From JBGOUJ01 sp041477005 (GTDB lineage: Bacteria; Acidobacteriota; Terriglobia; Bryobacterales; JACQDG01): DNA of 6,132 nucleotides. Positions 1 through 5,116 of this stretch are shown here, in pieces. How positions within the stretch are numbered: position 1 is the stretch's first letter; every line of letters starts with the position of its first letter. Under the pieces are notes generated by a model, which saw only the letters and a list, made by a program, of their open reading frames with translations, was not told where the DNA came from and did no database searches. The stretch lies in NCBI GenBank assembly GCA_041477005.1, contig JBGOUJ010000469.1, forward strand, positions 1-6,132. Reading direction: 5' to 3'. The translations under genes were made by a program, and so were the position numbers.

Positions 1-35
1 CCATCGACCCGATGATCGCCCTGCGCCGGGATTGA
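1..35 (+). CDS. C-terminal tail of a probable FtsX/MacB-type ABC permease (partial)
   Basis: Reading from base 3, the frame gives IDPMIALRRD followed by TGA at 33-35; the rest of the gene lies upstream of the window. The ending 'xDPMxALRxx-stop' is the usual C-terminus of MacB/FtsX-like permeases, including the large duplicated permease family common in Acidobacteria, where the last helix is followed by a short cytoplasmic tail of this form. This is recognition of a ten-residue motif only, so the family is likely but not proven. No clear intrinsic terminator follows the stop. Confidence 0.5.
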   Translation, partial: IDPMIALRRD

Positions 36-163
36 TGGGCGCGCCGGTGGTCCGAGCGGCAACCCCGCGTCGCCGGACATGGCGCCTCGTGAAACACATG
101 CAAACTTTGACAAGCCCGCCCCCGCAGTCCAGTGGCCTCGGCGATCCGCGCCCTGCGGCCCGT

Positions 164-434
164 ACCGATTCAGCTCGCGCCTCGCCGGCCCAACCGTCTG
201 CGAGGCCGTACCGATTCAGCCAGCGCCGCGCCGGCCCACCGCCTGCGGCCCGTACCGATTCAGCTCGCGCCTCGCCGGCCCAACCGCCTCGAGCCCGCAC
301 CGATTCAGCCAGCGCCTCGTCGGCCCAACCGCCTCGAGCCCGCACCGATTCAGCCAGCGCCTCGCCGGCCCAACCGTCTGCGAGGCCGTACCGATTCAGC
401 TCGCGCCTTGCCGGCCCAACCGCCGGCGGGGCCG
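164..434. repeat. Six-copy tandem repeat, 44-46 bp unit
   Basis: Each unit begins with the invariant core ACCGATTCAG; the starts are 164, 210, 254, 299, 344 and 390, giving lengths of 46, 44, 45, 45 and 46 bp plus a final degenerate copy to about 434. A remnant of an earlier unit end precedes it at 147-163. Units are mosaics: the 5' half carries either AGCTCGCGCC (units 1, 3, 6) or AGCCAGCGCC (units 2, 4, 5), and the 3' linker is one of three types: GTCTGCGAGGCCGT (1, 5), GCCTGCGGCCCGT (2) or GCCTCGAGCCCGC (3, 4). Units 1 and 5 contain a dyad GCCTCGC/GCGAGGC with a 14-nt loop (179-185 with 200-206 in unit 1). The last unit holds GCCGGC-CCAACC-GCCGGC at 410-427. There are no unique spacers, so it is not a CRISPR array. 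Function is unknown. Confidence 0.92.
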
Positions 435-462
435 TTTGGAGCGCGTTTGCCGTCGCCTGAAT

Positions 463-490
463 TTTACTACTTGATCTTTCCCCTCATACT
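463..490 (+). promoter_or_regulatory. Weak candidate promoter of the DHH gene
   Basis: The AT-rich stretch just after the repeat array contains TTTACT (463-468) and CATACT (485-490), separated by 16 bases; each matches the sigma-70 consensus at four of six positions. It is the only plausible promoter-like pair between the array and the gene start at 534. The match is weak and could be chance in an AT-rich island. Confidence 0.25.
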
Positions 491-516
491 GCGTCATCCT
501 ATACGGTTTTGCCACC

Positions 517-522
517 GGGGGA
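517..522 (+). promoter_or_regulatory. Ribosome binding site supporting the ATG at 534
   Basis: GGGGGA lies 11 bases upstream of the ATG at 534. It is purine-rich but not a textbook Shine-Dalgarno match. Together with the position of the first catalytic motif, eight residues after this ATG, it favours 534 over the many upstream in-frame positions inside the repeat. Confidence 0.4.
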
Positions 523-533
523 TCGCTGGCTTC

Positions 534-1490
534 ATGCGGGTTCGTCTGTTTTACCACGATCATTGCTTTGACGGCGCGGCCACGGCGGCGGTTTTTGCCG
601 AGTTTTTCCGCCAGATCTATGACCCTAAAGCCGAGTTCATATGCTCCGGCCTGGCCCATAAAGCTTCACAATTGTTTGACGAGAGTCAGTTTGACGGCGA
701 CGAAAACGTGATCGTTGATTTCAAATACTCGAGCTCCCCTCGCATCACCTGGTGGTTCGATCACCACCAGAGCGCCTTCCTCAGCCCCGAGGACGCCGAG
801 CACTTCCGCCAGGATCGGAGTGGCAAGAAGTTCTACGACCCAACGTTCAAGTCGTGCACCAAGTTCCTGGCTACCGTGGCCCGGGAGAAGTTCGGCTTCG
901 AGCGGCCCGAGCTGGCCGAGCTGATCCGGTGGGCCGACATCATCGACGGCGCGCAATACCCCGACGCCAAGACCGCCGTCGAGCTCGGGGCTCCGGCCAT
1001 GAAGCTCACCCTGGTGATCGAGGCGGCCGGCGACAACGTGAGCGAGAAGATGATTCGCTGGATGGCCCGGCGCCGGCTGGAGGACATCGCCGGCGAGCCG
1101 GAGATCAACGGCCTGTTTGACCCGCTCTACCGACGCCACCTGGAGTCGATCGACCTGATCCGCGAGCGGGCGCAGTTCGAGCGGGGGGTGATCTTCTTCG
1201 ACCTGGTGAGTTGCGGTCTGGAAGGCTACAACAAATTCATTCCCTATTACCTGTTTCCACAGAGCGTTTACACGGTGTCGGTGAGCACGTCCAGCTTCCG
1301 GGCCAAAGTCTCGGTTGGATCGAACCCCTGGGCTCCGCGCGAGCCCCGGCGCAACCTGGCCACGATCTGCGAACACTACGGCGGCGGCGGTCACGCGCGG
1401 GTGGGAGCGATCAGCTTCGAACCCGGCGAGCTGGAGCGCGCCCGCAAGGCCGCGGCGGAGATCGTGGAAGAGCTCCGAAAGGAAGCTTAG
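534..1490 (+). CDS. DHH/DHHA1-family phosphoesterase
   Basis: The 318-residue protein is a cytosolic metal-dependent phosphoesterase of the DHH superfamily, whose members hydrolyse nanoRNAs, pAp or cyclic dinucleotides; the substrate here cannot be assigned. Motif I is YHDHCFDGAATAAVF (residues 7-21), the H-x-x-C-x-D-G variant seen in one branch of standalone DHH proteins rather than the classical HxDxDG. Further motifs are D62 in IVDFKY (II), the signature DHH at 75-77 in WWFDHHQS (III), and RWADIIDG at 132-139 (IV). The C-terminal DHHA1 substrate-binding domain ends in GGGGHARVGAISF (283-295). All catalytic elements are present, so it should be active. The start at 534 is chosen because the fold begins immediately; the frame remains open far upstream only through GC-rich repeat sequence. 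It is convergent with hpnI, with no evident functional link. Confidence 0.92.
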   Translation: MRVRLFYHDHCFDGAATAAVFAEFFRQIYDPKAEFICSGLAHKASQLFDESQFDGDENVIVDFKYSSSPRITWWFDHHQSAFLSPEDAEHFRQDRSGKKFYDPTFKSCTKFLATVAREKFGFERPELAELIRWADIIDGAQYPDAKTAVELGAPAMKLTLVIEAAGDNVSEKMIRWMARRRLEDIAGEPEINGLFDPLYRRHLESIDLIRERAQFERGVIFFDLVSCGLEGYNKFIPYYLFPQSVYTVSVSTSSFRAKVSVGSNPWAPREPRRNLATICEHYGGGGHARVGAISFEPGELERARKAAAEIVEELRKEA

Positions 1491-1533
1491 CGGCCCGTGT
1501 CGAAAGGGACCTGGAAACGCCACCCCAACCTGG

Positions 1534-1549
1534 CCGGCCAATTGGCCGG
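1534..1549. terminator. 16-bp perfect palindrome after the DHH gene
   Basis: CCGGCCAATTGGCCGG is a perfect palindrome beginning 44 bases after the DHH stop codon. As RNA it can fold into a six-base-pair GC stem with an AATT loop. No T-run follows, so it is not a canonical intrinsic terminator; it may be a Rho-assisted end, a 3' stabilising hairpin, or a site for a dimeric DNA-binding protein. Confidence 0.4.
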
Positions 1550-1617
1550 GCGTGCAAGCGGCTGAAAAGAAAGAACTGCCCCGAAGCTTCGTGACATCCG
1601 AGGGCAAATCGCCGCCA

Positions 1618-1651
1618 CTTCTGGCTTCTGGCTCCTGACTTCTGGCTTCCT
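1618..1651. repeat. Heptamer microrepeat (CTTCTGG-type)
   Basis: Consecutive seven-base units read CTTCTGG, CTTCTGG, CTCCTGA, CTTCTGG, then the start of a fifth (CTTCCT). The array occupies the convergent gap between the DHH gene and hpnI, beside a hairpin. Such an array may expand by slipped-strand replication. No coding role is apparent. Confidence 0.75.
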
Positions 1652-1668
1652 CAAGGGCGAAGCCCTTG
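1652..1668. terminator. Strong hairpin just downstream of hpnI
   Basis: CAAGGGCGAAGCCCTTG forms a perfect seven-base-pair stem with a three-base loop. Its centre is GCGAAGC, known as an unusually stable DNA mini-hairpin. It lies five bases beyond the hpnI stop codon (- strand) and also downstream of the DHH gene (+ strand), so it could end or protect both transcripts. There is no U-tract on either side, which makes it non-canonical as an intrinsic terminator. Confidence 0.5.
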
Positions 1669-1673
1669 CCCAG

Positions 1674-2792
1674 TTAGGCGATCGGCTTGAGCCGGCCGTC
1701 GCGCTCCAGGCGAAAGGTCTCGCCTCGCCACTCCACCTGCCGTCCGAAGAAGCTGCCCACCCAAACCGCGAAGCTCACCAGATCGGCGATGGGCGCCAGC
1801 AGGAAATAGCGCGCCACGACCGGGTCATGGAGCACCTTCCGCCCGACGAGCAGGGCAGCCGCCATCCGCAGCGCCATGCAGACGGCGGCCGCCGGCCACA
1901 GGGCGAGGTCGAAGGCCAGCGCCGCCAGGCTGAGGGGAAAGGCGAAGGTTATCAGCATCCCGGCGTAGCCGGAGGGGCGGCAAGCGCGGAGCGTGCGGGC
2001 CCAGCGGAGGCGGTGGCGCCAGAAAGCGCCCCATCCACTCGCGGGCAGAACGGTCTCCACCACGTAGTCCGAGAGCGCAATCTTCAGCCCCAGGCCGGTG
2101 ATCCTTTGGCCGAGCAGGTAGTCGTCGGCCAGGTACGGGGCGAGCGGAGCGAAGCCTCCGGCCCGGTCGATTTGGCTGCGGCGCACGACCATGGTGGCGC
2201 CCAGCGCGAAGGGAATGCCGAGCCGGCGGGCCACCAGCACGCTCACCTGGAAATCGGTCGAGATCCACAGAGCCTCGAGCAGCGCCGGCGCGCCGGCGGG
2301 AACGCCGCGATAGAGACAGGTCACCAGGCCAACCGCCGGATCGGCCAGGGGAGCGACGACGCGGCGGAGGTAGTCCGCCCCGACGCGGATGTCGCTGTCG
2401 TCGATCACCAGCACGTCGTGGCGGCACTCGGCTCGCAGCCGCTCCAGGCCGTTGGCTTTGCCGTTGGGACCGAATTCGCGATCGGTAACAAACGCCTCGA
2501 TCCGCCGTCCCGGAAACTCGGCGGCCAGCCGGCGAATCTCCGCCAGCGCCGGATCGGCCGGATCGCGCGCAGCGAACAGCAGCTCGAACTCCGGGTAGTC
2601 CTGGGCGGCGTGGCTGCGGAGGCACTCGTAGAAATCGCGGTCGGCGCCCCGCACCGGCTTGAGCACTGAGACCGGAGGGGCAAACGCGGGACCTGCGGTG
2701 GGCCGGAAGGACAGGGCTTGGATCACTGCTGCCAGGTAATACACAGAACAAGCCGCCAGCAGCAGCCCAAAGACCAGCGCCGGCAGGCTCAC
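1674..2792 (-). CDS. hpnI: Hopanoid-associated glycosyltransferase HpnI (GT21-like)
   Basis: The 372-residue membrane-anchored family-2-fold glycosyltransferase resembles bacterial HpnI and eukaryotic ceramide glucosyltransferase. Known HpnI adds N-acetylglucosamine to bacteriohopanetetrol at the inner membrane. Visible: an N-terminal helix (about 4-26), VSVLKPVRGAD (41-51) opening the nucleotide-sugar domain, FGPNGKAN (107-114), the metal/nucleotide motif DDSD (131-134), ADDY (222-225) supplying the catalytic acid, RHRLRW (259-264) corresponding to the (Q/R)xxRW region, and three C-terminal helices (about 277-300, 302-318, 328-350). Length is normal. The start is GTG, overlapping the TGA of the upstream EamA gene as GTGA, so translation is probably coupled; no good Shine-Dalgarno lies at normal spacing. 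A neighbouring HpnJ supports a hopanoid over a sphingolipid acceptor, but the acceptor is inferred. Confidence 0.87.
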   Translation of the reverse strand: MSLPALVFGLLLAACSVYYLAAVIQALSFRPTAGPAFAPPVSVLKPVRGADRDFYECLRSHAAQDYPEFELLFAARDPADPALAEIRRLAAEFPGRRIEAFVTDREFGPNGKANGLERLRAECRHDVLVIDDSDIRVGADYLRRVVAPLADPAVGLVTCLYRGVPAGAPALLEALWISTDFQVSVLVARRLGIPFALGATMVVRRSQIDRAGGFAPLAPYLADDYLLGQRITGLGLKIALSDYVVETVLPASGWGAFWRHRLRWARTLRACRPSGYAGMLITFAFPLSLAALAFDLALWPAAAVCMALRMAAALLVGRKVLHDPVVARYFLLAPIADLVSFAVWVGSFFGRQVEWRGETFRLERDGRLKPIA

Positions 2793-3151
2793 AGCGAGAT
2801 CAGAGCCACTCCGACTGTCACCAGGATCGCCCCGGCCCAGCGCACCGGGCTCACGGTTTCCTTCAGAATGGCCCCGGCCAGCAGCGTTTCGACCACGTAG
2901 GCGGCGGCGGTGGCGGGCACCGCGAAGCTCAGCTCGGTGACCGAAATCAGCCCCATGAAACCGAAGAACGAGAAGGCGAAGGCCAGGATGGAAAGCGCCA
3001 CCCAGCGGTTGCGGAGCACCACGCCCAGCGCGCGGCCCAGTGCTCCCGGCCGGAAGTCGTCGATCACGTCGTGCTGCTTCATGCCGATGGTCATCAGCAG
3101 ATCGCCCGCCGACGTTCCCGCCACGACCAGCGCTAGGAGAAAGAGGCTCAT
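2789..3151 (-). CDS. Small EamA/SMR-type membrane protein (second of a pair)
   Basis: The 120-residue protein has four predicted helices (about 2-22, 50-69, 75-96, 103-119), equal to half of a ten-helix EamA transporter. The C-terminal segment SFAVPATAAAYVVETLLAG followed by KETVSPVRWAGAILVTVG (97-114) is typical of EamA/SMR halves. The frame remains open to an upstream ATG at 3256, but the added 35 residues are hydrophilic and lie within the preceding gene. ATG 3151 starts exactly at the first helix and overlaps the preceding TGA as ATGA, so 3151 is preferred. It probably dimerises with the preceding paralogue, as ArnE does with ArnF to move undecaprenyl-phosphate aminoarabinose. By context the cargo may be a hopanoid or its precursor; this is inference. 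A drug-efflux SMR is the main alternative. Confidence 0.82.
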   Translation of the reverse strand: MSLFLLALVVAGTSAGDLLMTIGMKQHDVIDDFRPGALGRALGVVLRNRWVALSILAFAFSFFGFMGLISVTELSFAVPATAAAYVVETLLAGAILKETVSPVRWAGAILVTVGVALISL

Positions 3152-3537
3152 TTTTGCGCCGTGGTCGCCGGCGTCCGGCTCACCAGGAGCACTCCGGCGG
3201 TGATCACCAGCGTGCCGATCCAGCGGACGGGCCGGACGTCCTCCCCCAGCCACCACCAGCCCAGCACGGTCACCAGGATATACCCGACCGAAGTCATCGG
3301 GAGAACATAGCTAAGATCGGCCCAGCTCAGCACGATCATGTGGGCCAAGAAGAAGATGACGAGCAGGGCGACGCCGGCCAGCACATAGGGGTTGGACATG
3401 GCCCGCAGCGAGGAAGCCACCAGGCGAAGCGGGTGGTAGGAGGCGATGCTGCCAATCTGCTGCATGCCCTGGCGCAGCACCACGTTGCCCAGCGAGTTGG
3501 CGATGACCACGATGAGCAGGCAGATTTTGGTCTTCAA
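3148..3537 (-). CDS. Small EamA/SMR-type membrane protein (first of a pair)
   Basis: The 129-residue protein has four predicted helices (about 4-22, 50-68, 77-95, 104-120). ANSLGNVVLRQGM (13-25) is the usual first-helix region of SMR/EamA halves, and DVRPVRWIGTLVITAGVLL (100-118) closely parallels the same region of the next gene, so the two are paralogues. The start is TTG at 3537: no in-frame ATG or GTG lies between it and the upstream in-frame TAG that ends hpnJ, and a later Met (25) would remove the first helix. The spacing to hpnJ is 27 bases. Its stop overlaps the next start (ATGA). It is probably one subunit of a heterodimeric inner-membrane lipid flippase or exporter; the substrate is not visible from sequence. 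Confidence 0.8.
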   Translation of the reverse strand: MKTKICLLIVVIANSLGNVVLRQGMQQIGSIASYHPLRLVASSLRAMSNPYVLAGVALLVIFFLAHMIVLSWADLSYVLPMTSVGYILVTVLGWWWLGEDVRPVRWIGTLVITAGVLLVSRTPATTAQK

Positions 3538-3564
3538 TTTGGAGTGAACCCCGGAATGCCGCAG

Positions 3565-5040
3565 CTAATCGCCGGCCGGAGCGGTAGAGACCGGCGGCGC
3601 TGCCGGCCGAGCCTGGCGCTGCTCGAGCACGAACTTCTTCCGCTTGGAGCGCAGCGCCAGGTACTCGCGTGCTTCCTTGGACAGCCGCCGGCGCTCCGCT
3701 CCGTTGAAAATAGCTTTGCGCACGATCCGCCACACCACCTTGGGGCGGAAATAGAACTCGCCGTAGAAGCGCTCCACGGCGTCGACCAGCTCGCCGCGAT
3801 CCAGGCCGGGATAGATGATGTTGGGCAACTGGTGGCCGCCCTCGTCGGTCATGGAGTCGATCGTGATCAGGTTGTTCTTCTTGACGTAGTCGTAGAACTC
3901 CGTGCCGGGGTAGGGGTGGGCGATCGAGACCTGGATCGTTTCAGTGTCCAGGCGCTTGGCGAATACAATGCTGCGCTCGATGGACTCGCGGGTCTCGCCG
4001 GGCAGCCCGATGATGAAATCGCCGTGAATCACCAGGCCCAGCTTCTTGCAGTCGCGGGTGAAATCGAGGGCCCGCTCGACGGTGGCGCCCTTCTTGATGT
4101 TCTTCAGGATCTGCGGGTCGCCCGATTCGTAGCCCACGATCAGCAGGCGGCAGCCGGCGTCCTTCATCGCTTTGAGCGTTTCGTAATCCACGGTCACGCG
4201 CGAGGTGCAGGACCAGGTGAAGTTCAGCGGCTTCAGCTTGGCGCACAGCTCGATCACCCGGGACTTGCGGATGTTGAACGTGTCGTCGTCGAAGAAGATT
4301 TCCTTGAGGCCGGGGAAATTCTCCAGCGCGAACTTCGCTTCGTTGGCCACGTCGTCGGCCGAGCGGGTGCGCCAGGGATGGCCGGAGAGCGTCTGCGGCC
4401 ACAGGCAGAATGTGCACAGGGCCGGGCAGCCGCGCTCGGTGAAGAACGACAGATACGGGTGCAGCAGGAAGGGCACGTTGTAGCGGGTGATGTCGAAGTC
4501 CCGCTTGTAGACCTTGGTGACCCACGGCAGCGAATCGAGGTTCTCGATCGTGGGGCCTTCCGGGTTGTTCTGCACGCCGCCGTTCTTCCGGAAGCTGGCT
4601 CCGGGGATCTCTTCGAGCGGTTTGCCGTTGGCGAAATCGACGATGGGGTGGTCGAATTCGCCCCGGATGATGAAGTCGATAGCCTTCGAGGCCTTGAGGC
4701 TCTCCTCGGGCAGCACGGAAACATGCGGGCCGACGAAGGCGATCTTCAGGCCCGGGTTCGCGTCCTTCATCATCTCGGCCATGCGGACGTCGCTGTAGAA
4801 CCCCGGGGTGGAGGTGAACAGGACCAGGAACTCGAAGTCCCGGGCCATTTCGACCGTCTGTTCGATCGAGATCTTGTGCGGGGGCGCGTCGACCACTTTG
4901 CTGTCGGGCAGCATCCCGGCCGGATAGCAGAGCCAGATGGGATACCAGTAGGATTCGATCTCGCGCGTGGCGGGCCAGCGCGAGCTGGCGCCGCCGTCGA
5001 AGCCCTCAAACGAGGGAGGGTTCAAGAATAGAGTTCTCAT
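3565..5040 (-). CDS. hpnJ: Hopanoid radical SAM enzyme HpnJ
   Basis: The 491-residue protein is a cytoplasmic radical SAM enzyme of the B12-binding-domain class. HpnJ is known to convert bacteriohopanetetrol glucosamine into the cyclitol ether by ring contraction. Its family opening is clear: TLFLNPPSFEGFDGGASSRW (3-22), then a Rossmann-like cobalamin-type domain to about 160 (LVLFTSTPGFYSDV, FVGPHVSVLPEESL) that lacks the DxHxxG base-off motif. The [4Fe-4S] cluster motif is C205-x3-C209-x2-C212 in ERGCPALCTFCLW. Barrel landmarks include FFDDDTFN (249-256), VGYESGDPQILKNIKKG (302-318) and GDFIIGLPGET (340-350). The C-terminus ends in an Ala/Pro-rich tail. The ATG at 5040 begins the family-typical N-terminus although no Shine-Dalgarno is visible. 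It follows the LolA-like gene after 76 bases and precedes the EamA pair. Confidence 0.92.
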   Translation of the reverse strand: MRTLFLNPPSFEGFDGGASSRWPATREIESYWYPIWLCYPAGMLPDSKVVDAPPHKISIEQTVEMARDFEFLVLFTSTPGFYSDVRMAEMMKDANPGLKIAFVGPHVSVLPEESLKASKAIDFIIRGEFDHPIVDFANGKPLEEIPGASFRKNGGVQNNPEGPTIENLDSLPWVTKVYKRDFDITRYNVPFLLHPYLSFFTERGCPALCTFCLWPQTLSGHPWRTRSADDVANEAKFALENFPGLKEIFFDDDTFNIRKSRVIELCAKLKPLNFTWSCTSRVTVDYETLKAMKDAGCRLLIVGYESGDPQILKNIKKGATVERALDFTRDCKKLGLVIHGDFIIGLPGETRESIERSIVFAKRLDTETIQVSIAHPYPGTEFYDYVKKNNLITIDSMTDEGGHQLPNIIYPGLDRGELVDAVERFYGEFYFRPKVVWRIVRKAIFNGAERRRLSKEAREYLALRSKRKKFVLEQRQARPAAPPVSTAPAGD

Positions 5041-5069
5041 GATCGCACGCGGAGGCCCGGACGATGCAG

Positions 5070-5099
5070 CACGCCTTTCTCGGCCACCCCTTTCTCAGC
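5070..5099. repeat. Adjacent 15-bp direct duplication in the hpnJ leader
   Basis: CACGCCTTTCTCGGC (5070-5084) is followed directly by CACCCCTTTCTCAGC (5085-5099), matching at 13 of 15 positions. It lies in the 76-base gap between the LolA-like gene and hpnJ. On the transcribed strand it gives two purine-rich GAGAAAGG elements, 30-50 bases upstream of the hpnJ ATG, too far to act as a ribosome site for that start. It may be only a local duplication. Confidence 0.6.
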
Positions 5100-5116
5100 C
5101 GCAACAGTCAGAACTA

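Larger units (their letters stand above)
36..533. other. Gene-free region between permease tail and DHH gene
   Basis: This stretch of about 500 bases has no convincing gene. Bases 36-163 are GC-rich unique sequence. Bases 164-434 are a tandem repeat, listed separately. Bases 435-533 form the leader of the DHH phosphoesterase gene and include the most AT-rich part (461-510). Stop-free frames cross the region on the + strand, but they are a by-product of high GC and of the repeat: unit lengths of 44, 45 and 46 bp shift the reading frame from copy to copy, which argues against translation. Confidence 0.8.

Noticed and set aside
107..112. Perfect TTGACA -35 box on the + strand
   Set aside because: No -10-like hexamer occurs 16-18 bases downstream; the sequence there is GC-rich.
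164..434. CRISPR array
   Set aside because: Units are contiguous, with no unique spacers; variation is modular within the unit and no cas genes are nearby.
132..533. In-frame N-terminal extension of the DHH protein through the repeat array
   Set aside because: The extension is Arg/Pro/Ala-rich repeat translation, copy lengths break the reading frame between units, and the catalytic fold begins right after the ATG at 534.
666..1607. 313-codon open frame on the - strand
   Set aside because: It is antisense to the DHH gene and has no recognisable motifs.
1827..2669. 280-codon open frame on the + strand
   Set aside because: It is antisense to hpnI, whose catalytic motifs are clear; it has no domain of its own.
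3152..3256. 35-residue N-terminal extension of the second EamA protein
   Set aside because: The extra residues are hydrophilic, overlap the preceding coding sequence in another frame, and precede a first helix that begins exactly at the ATG forming the ATGA overlap.
3040..5031. 663-codon open frame on the + strand
   Set aside because: It lies opposite hpnJ and the first EamA gene, has no recognisable domain, and its low-complexity Gly/Ala/Asp/Val-rich composition is that of an antisense shadow of GC-rich coding sequence.
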